Source: Viola odorata | Lineage: Eukaryota > Streptophyta > Magnoliopsida > Malpighiales > Violaceae | Reading direction: 5' to 3' | DNA length: 64,000 nucleotides | Assembly (NCBI GenBank): GCA_963691705.1 | Contig: OY829540.1 | Location: 43,436,158-43,500,157 of the forward strand | Shown here: positions 32,054-41,768 of the stretch, piece after piece | How positions within the stretch are numbered: position 1 is the stretch's first letter | Layout of the letters: every line of letters begins with the position of its first letter | Made by a program: the position numbers and the translations under genes | Notes under the pieces: model-generated | Told to the model about the DNA's origin: nothing | Database searches by the model: none | What the model saw: only the letters and a program-made list of their open reading frames with translations

Positions 32054-33132
32054 TGATACAATCCTAGGTGCGTAGGATGCGCTCGACGACGATCTAGTTC
32101 AAGGATTGGATTTCTTATACGCAACAGAAGACTTTAACTCAACAAGTATGAACTTAGACTTGAACTCAACCTGTGAGAACCAACCTAATCGATTTCAAGT
32201 GAGGATCTTGAATCAAATTTCTAGACCTGAACTCAACCTGTGAGAACCAACCTAGTGGAAATGACTCAATGGGGTTTTGCAACTTCGGGTTTTACTTGCG
32301 ACGACTAGAGCTTGCGGACTACTAGAAGGAACAAGTGTTCAACGTGTGAACAATTGGTAGAGATTTGTGAAGACACAGTCTTGTTTTTAACAAAATAACA
32401 GCCACCGAATAATGGAGCTAAACAACTCCTTATAAAGAGTTTACAAGCAAACCCTAATAGGAATAGAAGTAGGAGTTCTAATTAAGAAAAATAACTTAGT
32501 TAACTAATTAATCAATTAACTAATTAACTGATTAACTAATTAAAGTAAATATAAATATATTTAAATACATCCCAGCAGGTCCAAGAAGTTTCTCCATCAT
32601 CGGGCCAAGGTTTGGGCCAAAACCTCAAGTCGTATGTGTTTCGCGCACACACTGCACACCATAATGTCGACTTGTATAACTTTCAAACCACTGGGCCAAA
32701 TGGGCTGAAACTTATTCCAAATGAAAGCTAACATCCTGAAGTTTCTGAAACGTAGTCGATCGCATGATTTGGACTTGTACAACGCAGGCTGGGTTAGGAC
32801 GAAGTCGCTTGTTGTGTCTGCACCTAGAACTCCTGCGTGTGAGATTGTCATCTCAAACCTTCTTGAGATCTACTCATCCAAATGCTCTAAAAATTGTACA
32901 CAGACTTCCTAAGACTCCAATAGGTCTTGTATATATGCTAGATCTTTTATTGAAGTCGCTCTTCCATGAGTTGACTCGGATGGATGTCAAACCTTGCGCT
33001 AGGAGCCCCCAAGCCACCTTCCATGTCTTCCTTCACGTTAAGGCTTGATCAAGCAGCGTCTCCTGCCTTGTCTCCATGTCTAGGGGTTGTATTAACCTCA
33101 CTGGGGCTAGCCATGGGGCTAGGATCATATCA
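32054..33132 (-). repeat. 3' LTR of the compact element
   Basis: On the minus strand it begins TGATATGATCCTAGCCCC and ends CCTAGGATTGTATCA. Contains an ATATAAATATTTAC-like AT tract and the LTR microsatellite. Confidence 0.9.
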
Positions 33133-33698
33133 TACCCTTCCCCTTTGAAAAGATTCGCCCTCGAATCTAATTCTTTTAAGACAACAATTCTATTAGAATC
33201 AACAAAGGAAACACATGAAGGAAAGGGATTACCCAAGGCATCCAACTCCAATTGTTGCAACTTAGACAACTCCTTCTCCTTCAGAACATCTTGCTTCTGC
33301 TGCCCTAAAGAGAATACATAAGAAGAAGAAGAATTAGTTAACCCATGCTCACTCTTTTCATGGGGGCTGTTTTGATTAGTCTTCTTTAAGACTCTGAGTT
33401 CTTTTAAGCCCTTTTCTTTTTCTCGCTCACTCACTTCTTCACAACCCGGTTCTTTAACCTCTCGTTCATCATCACTAGCCAAGTCATCTACTCTAGCTAG
33501 ATTCGACTCCTTCAAAGTAGTAATACTATCCAGATTAGAACTAGAAATCCTTGATGCGCATTACTCCTTTAAGCTCTTGAGACGAGCTCTAATTCTCTCC
33601 TCCTTTTCGCTCATTGCATCAACCTTCTGAGTAAGGGTTGTCATCATAGCTAACAACTGAATCATGTTCATATCGCCATTCACCACATTCTCAGGCAT
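33033..33698 (-). pseudogene. Gag-like ORF of the compact element
   Basis: A minus-strand ATG at 33698 (MPENVVNGDMNMIQLLAMMT) opens a frame with heptad-like residues and charged runs (SEKEERIRARLKSL). It meets one TAA at 33561-33563, then continues in the same frame with a Glu/Lys/Ser-rich part (ELRVLKKTNQN, LGQQKQDVLKEKELSKLQQL) into the 3' LTR, ending at 33033. The beginning resembles the N-terminus of plant Ty3/gypsy gag proteins, but no zinc knuckle or enzyme is seen. It could be a gag remnant kept for packaging signals. Function is unproven. Confidence 0.5.
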
Positions 33699-33825
33699 CC
33701 CGAATTTCCTAAAAATTACAAGAAGAAATATAGACGTAAAATTGTACTAATACCTAGCACTCCCTCACGTGTTTAACTCTCTATTACGCTCACAAACAAC
33801 TCTCACAAATCCCAATCTTGAATTC

Positions 33826-33844
33826 CCTTGCTCCGCTACCAACT
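33826..33844 (-). promoter_or_regulatory. Primer-binding site of the compact element
   Basis: Right after the 5' LTR the minus strand reads GTTGGTAGCGGAGCAAGGG. It resembles a diverged initiator-Met type site (TGGTATCAGAGC). Confidence 0.5.
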
Positions 33845-34909
33845 AATACGATCCTAGGTACGTAGGATGCGCTCGACGACGATCTAGTTCAAGGATTGGA
33901 TTTCTTATACGCAACGGAAGACTTTAACTTAACAAGTACGAACTTAGACCTGAACTCAACCTGTGAGAACCAACCTAATCGATTTCAAGTGAGGATCTTG
34001 GATCAAATTTCTAGACCTGAACTCAACCTGTGAGAACCAACCTAGTGGAAATGACTCAATGGGGTTTTGCAACTTCAGGTTTTACTTGCGACGACTAGAG
34101 TTTGCGGACTACTAGAAGGAACAAGTGTTCAACGCGTGAACAACGGGCAGAGATTTGTGAAGACACAGTCTTATTTTTAACAAAATAATAGCCACCCAAT
34201 AATGGAGCTAAACGGCTCCTTATAAAGAGTTTACAAGCAAACCCTAATAGGAATAGAAGTAGGAGTTCTAATTAAGAAAAATAACTTAGTTAACTAATTA
34301 ATCAATTAACTAATTAACTAATTAACTGATTAACTAATTAAAGTAAATATAAATATATTTAAATACATCCCAGCATGTCCAAGAAGTTTCTCCATCATCG
34401 GGCCAAGGTTTGGGCTGAAACCTCAAGTCGTATGTTGTTTCGCGCACACACTGCACACCATAATGTCGACTTGTATAACTTTCAAACCACTGGGCCAAAT
34501 GGGCTGAAACTTATTCCAAATGAAAGCTAACATCCTGAAGTTTCTGAAACGTAGTCGATCGCACGATTTGGACTTGTACAACGCAGGCTGAGTTCGGACG
34601 AAGTCGCCTGTTGTGTCTGCACCTAGAACTCCTGCGTGTGAGATTGTCATCTCGAACCTTCTTGAGATCTACTCGTCCAAATGCTCTGAAACTTGTACAC
34701 AACCTTCCTAAGAATCCAATCGGTCTTGTAAGCCGTTCTTCCATAAGTTGACTTGGATGGATATCAAACCTTGCGCTAGGCGCCCCCAAGCCACCTTCCA
34801 TGTCTTTCTTCGTGTGAAGGCTTGATCAAGCAGCGTCTCCTGCCTTGTCTCCATGTCTAGGGGTTGTATAAACCTCATTGGGGCTAGCTCTAGGGCTAGG
34901 ATCGTATCA
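33845..34909 (-). repeat. 5' LTR of the compact element
   Basis: On the minus strand it begins TGATACGATCCTAGCCCTAG and ends TACCTAGGATCGTATTA (the last dinucleotide is TA instead of CA). The partner is 32054-33132. Confidence 0.9.
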
Positions 34910-35456
34910 CTCTAGAGGTTAAACCAATTGCTAACATAAACAGAAATGTTATTAAGGAGTTTATGATAGGGAAAGTACTACCAGCTATTCCCAATAAATG
35001 ACCTAGGGAGATTATTTTAGAATGGATTTTTATTCAACAAGACAATGCCAAGACCCATGTTCACTCTGATGATATTGAATTCTTGTGTGCAGTTGAATCT
35101 AGTGGATTAAACGTGTTTTTTGTTTGTTAGCCTCCTAATTCTCCTGATTTGAATGGCTTGGACTTAGGATTTTTTAGAGCCATTCAGTCATTGCAAAGCT
35201 AAGAGTATGCTAAGTCCATTATTGAATTAATTGGGGATGTTGACGATGCATACCAAAAATTCTTAGTGAAGAAGAGAAATTGCATCTACTTAACATTGTA
35301 GACATACATGATTGAAGTGTTAAAATGTGATGGGAGTAATACCTACAAGATCCCTCACATTAAGAAGAAATCACTTGCAAGATTAGGGGTTTTACCATCA
35401 ACAATACAGTGTTGTCCAGAGGTGTATGCCAATGTAGTAGCTCTAGTCTCTCCATA

Positions 35457-36161
35457 GAACATTTCAGGTGAATGTTCTCACTGTGTTTTGCTTTTCTACA
35501 TTTTGGCAGATGGTTTCCACGTAGGGTTTTATGCAGTTTAACCAGTACTTGAACACATCAGGGAGATGCATTGAATGTTGATATATTTGCAGGACTTTCT
35601 TGTGTTGGTGGTTGTGATTTTGTGCTAATTTAGTCCCCCCGTCAATGACTAGTATAATTTGTGAAGATAAAAATACTTTTTGAGGATGTCGTGCCAGTGT
35701 AGTATGATATTTTTTTGTAATTATTGCATATTGTGCATCTTGTTTACTAGTTGTAAAATGTGTTGTGTAGATAGTTTAAATTTTGTGATCCATTCTGTTG
35801 GACATGTCAAGGATTGGATCAAGTAATGTAACTGTATTTCACTTGTGTATATGCCATCACATTTGCCATATGGAAAGATAGTACTATATCTGTTCTAAAC
35901 ACAGTTTGCACATCCCTATTCCAATTAATCAGTTTTGCACATATTGTCTCACACAACTCTGCACAACCCCTATGTCAAACACAGGCTGGACATTCCCTAT
36001 TTTAAACAACTATGCGCATACTTAATTTTTCACAAAAGGACAGTCTAAAATCAACCACAACAATTCTTAAGGTTATTTAAACTGGAACAGATCGTCATTA
36101 AACATAAAAAAATCATAACCAAACATCATTTAATTAAGTTCATATATAATACATCAAATTC
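35457..36161. other. Non-coding part of the mariner-like element
   Basis: Sequence between the transposase remnant and the first accessory ORF. It is AT-rich, includes several CACA/CAACT-like phrases at 35890-36010, and has no supported gene. Confidence 0.5.
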
Positions 36162-36521
36162 TTAAGTTTTTGGTATGGCTGAGATCTTATTTCCATACTT
36201 ATCCAGAGCACCTTGGGCAAACCTTACAATGTAGATGGTGGACTCCAAGCTTTCATTCTTGGCTTCCAGGAGTTGAATAGCTGCTTCCAGATGCACAAGG
36301 CAGTTGCCTACTATGTCAACAATAACAATACCATTATTTGCATGATATCGCTCGTGTGCCTAGTCCTTCATCATCCTGAGTCTTGCAGCATGGATTTAAA
36401 GCATGGTGATGTCCTGGTTTGTCCGTTCTACCTTCGCAGAAGCCTGCTCAATCTCTGCCTCAAGGTGGCCACCAACTACTTCTCCACCTGCAAGGAAACT
36501 CTCTTCCTCTCTTGCATCCAT
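36162..36521 (-). pseudogene. Accessory helical ORF of the mariner-like element, copy A
   Basis: The minus-strand frame from the ATG at 36521 is 119 codons long and has two internal stops (TAA after NQDITML, TAG after RMMKD). It begins MDAREEESFLAGGEVVGGHL and contains LEAAIQLLEAKNESLES and YGNKISAIPKT near its end. Length, the order of helical blocks and the C-terminal NKxxAIPK motif match the intact ORF at 37185-37553, which lies divergent to it. A TATA motif sits about 117 bases upstream. Family unknown. Predicted from composition to be an all-helical protein; it is now a pseudogene. Confidence 0.6.
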
Positions 36522-36637
36522 AGCAACAAAAAGAAGGTTAGAGGTGAATTAATACAAAGAATAACTAGGAAGAAAGAAAAGATAAAGAAGCAGAGAATGC
36601 AAAGTATGGTGTGAAGAAACAGGGGATGCAGTGTGTG

Positions 36638-36646
36638 TTTTATATA
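36638..36646 (-). promoter_or_regulatory. TATA box for accessory copy A
   Basis: TATATAAAA on the minus strand, about 117 bases before the ATG at 36521. The following ACACACACTGCATCC resembles GTCACAACTGCACTC after the TATA box of copy B, suggesting that the promoter was duplicated with the gene. Confidence 0.5.
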
Positions 36647-37072
36647 TGCAGATGTGGAGGAGTTATGTCTCCTATCAACTACTGCCTTGGTTTGAACGGG
36701 TTAGAGTTATGGATGGTTGCAACGTTTCCTTGAAACGCTCCAATTATGAATGGCTGCTAAAGGATCCCCAAAAGATTGTCAATAACTGCAAATAGAAACC
36801 AACAAAATTTGAACAAGAAGAGAATTGCGTGTGTGAATTGAATTGGGAAAGTAAATTAACTGTTGATTAGGAACTGTAATGACCGAGAATCTCTCAGTCT
36901 ACCTTTCCCTATTTCATAGGTATGGAATCTATGCAGCTTTTTAGACTTCTATTAACAGCACAACATCATTTGAGCACAACTTCCAACCTCCTCTGCATCC
37001 TTGCCGCATCCACACTCAATCACGTTGCTGCTTTATGTTTCTTTATTGGTCACAGACTCAACAGGAAAACTC

Positions 37073-37080
37073 TATAAAAA
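37073..37080 (+). promoter_or_regulatory. TATA box for accessory copy B
   Basis: TATAAAAA, 105-112 bases before the ATG at 37185, an equivalent distance to that of copy A. The interval 36647-37072 between the two TATA boxes is a divergent promoter region without an ORF. Confidence 0.5.
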
Positions 37081-37184
37081 GTCACAACTGCACTCATTAA
37101 CCATACCATCAAACACTTGCTAAAGTTACAAAAACTCCCACTTGCCTCTGTTTCTAACACCATTCTTCATCCAAGACCATAACC

Positions 37185-37553
37185 ATGAATCCATGTGAGG
37201 CAGAAAATATCCTAGAAATTGTCGGTGCTGTTGGAACTGACCTCCACAAGGATGTAATTGATGTGGAGAACATGTTGCTCTTCACAGATCAGCAGATTGA
37301 AAGAATGCAGGAAGTCTGTCGTAGACTGAAGGACATTAGGAATAGTGTTCTCTGCCACTATGATGAGGAAGGTATGGATGCAGAGGAGTTAATCCTGACC
37401 ATGGGCCATGCCTTTCTTCCACTGGCCAAAACCATCTGCAGGTTGGAGGCCAAAAGGGACAGTTTGAAATTGTTCCTTGATAACCTGCATGCTACTATGA
37501 GGGCATCAAATAGGTTTGCCAACAAGCTTCCTGCAATCCCTAAAAAGGACTAA
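37185..37553 (+). CDS. Accessory helical protein of the mariner-like element, copy B
   Basis: An intact 122-codon ORF (MNPCEAENILEIVGAVGTDL at the start, ANKLPAIPKKD at the end). It has no recognised domain. Acidic and hydrophobic residues alternate in a way that suggests two or three long helices (ENMLLFTDQQIERMQEVCRR, AKTICRLEAKRDSLKLFLDN). It lacks a signal peptide, membrane segment or Cys/His zinc pattern. The ATG is in good context (ACC-ATG-A), with a TATA box 105-112 bases upstream. Its paralogue on the opposite strand (36162-36521) has two stops, so this copy is the one that has stayed open while the transposase decayed. It could be an element-encoded cofactor, a captured host gene, or a young chance ORF; the paralogue argues against chance. 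Confidence 0.6.
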   Translation: MNPCEAENILEIVGAVGTDLHKDVIDVENMLLFTDQQIERMQEVCRRLKDIRNSVLCHYDEEGMDAEELILTMGHAFLPLAKTICRLEAKRDSLKLFLDNLHATMRASNRFANKLPAIPKKD

Positions 37554-37951
37554 AGTCTCTACTTTAGTCTATTTATTAATGTATGAGTTTTTAATTATCA
37601 ATGTTGAACCTATGTTACGGTAAAGTTGTTTCTTTGTTATGCTACTATATGGACATAACAACACACACTGCCTACACATATGAAAACAAAACACTAAAAT
37701 TTGCACATGCAACATGCATTACAAATTAACCACTGAACACAATAAATTGTGAAAATATATTCATATATACAGTTACTAGACCAAATCTCAGATATGAAAG
37801 AAACCCAATTTGCAAATTCTAGCAACATAAATCCATGAAGCACCAAAGTGCAAAAATAATTTTTTACACATAATGACATAACCTAATGGAAACTTGGTAC
37901 AAGGATACACAGCATGAGGATGAAAGTACTTTCATCAACACCATCTATAAA

Positions 37952-38483
37952 CTACCACCGACCAGCAGTTGGCAATTTATTGAGGTCAAAATCTCTGTCT
38001 TCATGAACTTCTTCAATTACTGGTTTTTCTTCATCATCATCAACAGTTGGTAATTGATTCAAATCAAAACCTCTACTTTCGTTAACTATCAGAGAAAGAG
38101 GGGGGGATATCTCTACCATTGGTAGTTCATTTAGATCAAAATCCAAAAGGAATTTTTCTTTCCTCACCTCTTTCATTCTATTGGAAAAATCAGTATCCTT
38201 AAAAGTGTTGCTCCTCCGAACCAGTAAGCCTAGAAATCAATTCATCCTCACTCACCTTCACCCGCGAACTCTCTTCTTGCCCACCCACATCCTCAATCAA
38301 GCTGTCTTTCTCATCTCTATCATACGTGTCTTTCACGATTTCATCGGATATGACATTTTCTTCTTCGGATAAAACCATTTCTTCATCATCGACTGCGAGA
38401 GAGTCTGGCACAGATATATTATCGGAGTTATCAAACTCAAAATAGCTGTCATACTGAGAATCCTCAAAATAAATTCCCTACAT
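37952..38483 (-). pseudogene. DLNELP-repeat ORF at the right end of the mariner-like element
   Basis: Read on the minus strand from a possible ATG at 38483 that is followed at once by TAG, the frame is acidic (YFEFDNSDN, LAVDDEEMVLSEEENV, DRDEKDSLIEDVGGQEES) and is closed at 38199. A second frame, 38176-37952, carries three spaced copies of a short motif: DFDLNELP, GFDLNQLPTVD and DFDLNKLPTAG. The same LLDLNELPDN occurs at the start of the transposase at the other end. DLNxxP is an EAR-type repression motif in plant regulators, so recruitment of a corepressor is conceivable, but this is only inference. A frameshift and the early stop make it a pseudogene, unless splicing joins the parts. Confidence 0.5.
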
Positions 38484-38758
38484 TTTTGCCTAATTCGTTC
38501 TCAACAATAGAGAAACAAAAGTGAGAGAGAAGGAGACGTGGGAGAGGAGCCTTTGTTTCAATTATGCAATGGAAATTTTGAATTGTCGCCCAGGTTTATT
38601 TTATTTAAATTTCGTTTCCCTTCCAGCCCTTGTGTGACATGTAGTTTCTTTGCTGAACGACGCATCGTACGAGGGATAAAAATATAAAAATACAGACGAA
38701 GACGACACAGTTAACAAAGGTGTCCGTTATTTCCACTTTGACGTTTTTGGGCTAAAAT

Positions 38759-38783
38759 GTCAAATATTTTTTGACGGAGGAAG
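38759..38783 (-). repeat. Mariner-like right terminal inverted repeat
   Basis: GTCAAATATTTTTTGACGGA begins the right repeat, ending at 38783 before TA. It pairs with 30610-30634 at 22 of 25 positions. Confidence 0.85.
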
Positions 38784-38785
38784 TA

Positions 38786-41234
38786 TTATTAGACTTAAAA
38801 ACCTCTTATTTCTATGATCCATTTACGGGTCTCGAGTTATATCAAATTCGAATATTTTAGTGTCTTCGTGAGACCTTATTATTATTATAATAAAAGAGAC
38901 TTAAAAGTCTAAAAATCTCATTATTCATCGAACCCAAAATCCATTTTATTATAAATACATGCACTAATCAGTTACGCTATAATTTTGTGTCTATTTAACC
39001 TCTTACCCTTCGTAAAATCAACAATTCACAAATGCTCTTAAACACTATATGCTATATTCTTTAAGTCCCATAAAAAAAGTCACATTGATTTTTTCTTAAA
39101 TATCTAAATTAGCATCTTTAATCCCCGTTCACTAACTAGTTTATTACATCTACGTACATCCAAATTAATGCAGGATATGTAGGGAAACCCTAGCTATTTT
39201 GGGCTGGTTCACACATGTCTAGTCTAGTCACTAAGTCATTTCCAGCTTCATTTCATACCTAGAGAATTTTGTTCCTTATCACTTTATTCACATTGTTGAA
39301 AATTAGAACCCTATTGTCTCCTCCATATAGTTTGCCTTTATTACATTTGGAAGCCAGCTAATTAATTATAAAACTATATCAAACCCATAAAACAAATAAT
39401 TAAACAAGAATTAATGCTTATAAGTTGCAAATTATTCTCCCAAGTGTTCCTAATTAATAATTATTTTCCCACTTGGGGTAAATTCATGTCCCTAAATGAA
39501 CCCACATTATAATATTTTTTTTAATCTCCAATAACAGTTTAGTGCTTAGCAGCATATGTTGTCTACAATTAAATAAATAACCACAAAAATAATAATAATT
39601 ATAACCTTTTTTTTTTTTTTGTTGAGATTGATTCTTCCATCCCTCAGTTATCATTGTGGTTTGTGGGGGTGCACTTGACAAGGAAACCCAAAAAGTTGCA
39701 CTAATTTTAAAAATTTCCCAGATCGGTGGAAAACTTCCCCTATTCTATTGTTTGACCTAGAGAAATCAGATGCTGCCTTTTACTTTTTCGAACCAATTGC
39801 GACGCGCCAAATCAGCAACATTGTTTCGTAAGTGTTGAGTCAACCAGTTATATAAATGGGGTTTTCCTGTGTAACGCAATATTAATGGTATACTATACCA
39901 TGAGTGGAGAACTAGTGTGTATAATATATCCATCGTGCTACCTGCAATCGCGTTGATCAGCTGATACGAGTAGGGTTTTGTTCTACCTTAATTAAATTTT
40001 TGATCATAATTATTAACTTAAGTATATAATTATGTTGAAACTTGCGGCTCATACGCGTACGTACTGTGCTTAATGTTTTTAATTTCTACCGTTCAATGGA
40101 GAACTAGAGCTTATATTTCAAAGAATTACAAGTGTGAGGAGTACAAAAATTGTTCCACTATATAGTTAGTTCATGCTGCATTAGCTCTGCATCTTTTGGG
40201 TGACCTACATAGTGATTTTTTTTTGTGATTTGGGGAAGACCTACTAGATCCATTACCATTCACCACTCCTAGTCCTCACCTGTAGTCTATGGTTGGAGAC
40301 ATTTTATGGTGGGTTTGGATATCATAAGTTATCTTGGTGAGTGAGGCTAGGATCATATGCCTCTCTTTGGCCCCGGATTTTACATATTTCGGCTAACCAA
40401 TCAAATGTAACTAATTATATTCCATGTTTCTTTACTCTTTTACTTAATTAGTCATAAATTTTGTTATAATACGAATAAACTAGTAGTTCGATGATACTAT
40501 TTTTCTATATGTATAAGAGTTCGAACTCTCTTATTTGCAATTCTTATTTATATCAAGAAAACCAAATAAGAAGAAAAACTTAGGTGAGGGAGATGTTTGG
40601 TAGGTGGAAAGAGAATTTTTATTTAGGTAAATTAAAAGAGGTTTTGGACTCTTTGTGTGAGTGATTGAAGTGACACCCATGTAGAGATTCCTCTAGCATA
40701 CATTAGTTAATAAAATTGTATGCCTTAATGTACCCCTACTAATTTTGTATTGAAGTAAATAGATAAATTAGTTGAGACTAATCTTAATTTGTATGAACAA
40801 TTATTAGTATATACACACGGACACTGTTATGGAATAATATGAACACTTTGTCAATTTATAAATAATTACAAATAAACGCTTACTTATATAGAGATTCATG
40901 TGACTCTTGATATTTAGGAACTTCAACCTTTCCGGATTCTGTAATTTTCGATATAAATTAGCACTATATATATTTCAACTAAGTACACAATTATTTATAT
41001 CTCATAGTTAGTGAAAAAATATTTTTTTTATAATATTTTTTTTGAAAAATCAAAAGCCTAATTATTAGAAATTCAAAAAATAACACATGACAATATACGA
41101 AGAATTAAAGGATTCTAGATGAACTCCATCTAAATTTTCACCACATCATTTTTACATTTATAGATTTTGCAACTTGTGCGAAACTAATTAATGTAAATTC
41201 TTACGTTTTTCAAGTGTGAATTGGGACGTCAAAA
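38786..41234. other. AT-rich intergenic DNA, no gene seen
   Basis: About 2.4 kb without a supported ORF or recognisable element. A long T run lies at about 39607-39620. Nothing on either strand is longer than expected by chance except a short low-complexity frame at 39484-39681. Confidence 0.5.
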
Positions 41235-41768
41235 TCTATACTATATAAAAAGCACGAAGAGATTTATTCGTTTAAATTACTATGATATCCTTAAATTATT
41301 AAAAAATTTAAGGGTGTAATAGTCTATTAATTTTTAAAATTACCTACCTATTAAAATTAAATAAATCTATTATTCAACTACTTATTTAATTAATTAACTT
41401 ACCTATTAAAATTGAATAAATCTATTGCTCAATCACTTATTTAATTAATTAACCTTATTAAACCCTAAACTTCACGACCTTCTTCTTCTTCCACCTTCCA
41501 ATTGTAGCGCCAAAAGAACAAAAAGGTACGAACATTAATACTTGCTGGTAATTGGTTTCATCTTTATTTCCTCTTAACTAGCGGGATTGAACTGCCAATA
41601 TTTCGAGTATTCTCAAATCTGCTAACCCCCCTTATTAATTTAGTCGCTGATATATATCAACACACTTAACTTTCTTGTTGCTGGTTGAATAATTAATTTC
41701 TTCAATTGAAATAGATATATGTCACAAATAGCTTTTTAGTAATATATTTAACATGCTAATTGTGTTTT
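41235..41768 (+). mobile_element. Possible Helitron 5' end, cut by Athila-D
   Basis: TCTATACTATATAAAAAGCA follows AAAA and has the form of plant Helitron 5' ends. Within it a 55-57 bp unit (containing TATTAAAATTAAATAAATCT) is repeated in tandem at about 41341-41454, and a CT-rich leader with a CCAATTGTAGCGCCAAAAG phrase follows. The Athila-D 3' LTR interrupts it at 41769, and the expected hairpin and CTRR 3' end would lie beyond the window. Confidence 0.4.

Larger units (their letters stand above)
32054..34909 (-). mobile_element. Compact non-autonomous LTR retrotransposon, TSD CTCTA
   Basis: The 2856 bp element reads on the minus strand. Its 5' LTR is 34909-33845 (1065 bp), its 3' LTR 33132-32054 (1079 bp), with only about 710 bp between. 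CTCTA at 32049-32053 and 34910-34914 is a perfect target duplication within the mariner transposase. The LTRs are nearly identical and carry a (TTAACTAA)n-like tract (32498-32545, 34290-34342) that accounts for the length difference. A purine-rich AAAGGGGAAGGGTA precedes the 3' LTR. Reverse transcriptase and integrase are absent, so it needs proteins from another element. A solo LTR of the same family is at 1067-2376. Confidence 0.92.
31081..35456 (+). pseudogene. Mariner-like transposase, decayed and interrupted
   Basis: This is the DD39D-type transposase of a plant mariner-like element. A first exon (31081 to about 31290) starts MAFPLLDLNELPDNPQS and may end at an AAG/GTTATTC donor. The DNA-binding part follows from about 31410 with two helix-turn-helix-like stretches (AMFGVRIRSIQRLWKRA and FALGVSRQFVLNKLKEE) and RNCGRKRIEF. 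Catalytic landmarks are HIDKKWFF, IFIQQDNAKTH and PPNSPDLNGLDLGFF. The LTR element at 32054-34909 splits the frame between them. In addition TAG/TAA codons occur (for example after DIPMR near 31582, after PYH near 31771, after VFFVC near 35128), so it cannot encode active transposase. Confidence 0.85.
30610..38783 (+). mobile_element. Plant mariner-like element with accessory ORFs
   Basis: The 25 bp terminal inverted repeats agree at 22 positions: the left begins CTCCCTCTGTCAAAAAATAC, the right, reverse-complemented, CTTCCTCCGTCAAAAAATAT. TA lies outside each end (30608-30609 and 38784-38785), as expected for Tc1/mariner elements and Stowaway-type ends. Inside are a decayed transposase (plus strand, 31081-35456), a nested LTR element (32054-34909), and three ORFs beyond the transposase (36162-36521 minus, 37185-37553 plus, 37952-38483 minus). 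Without the nested element it is about 5.3 kb, at the upper end for plant mariners. Confidence 0.85.

Noticed and set aside
32498..32545. CRISPR-like or satellite array (TTAACTAA repeats)
   Set aside because: It is a simple LTR microsatellite present in both LTR copies. No spacer structure exists, and this is plant nuclear DNA.
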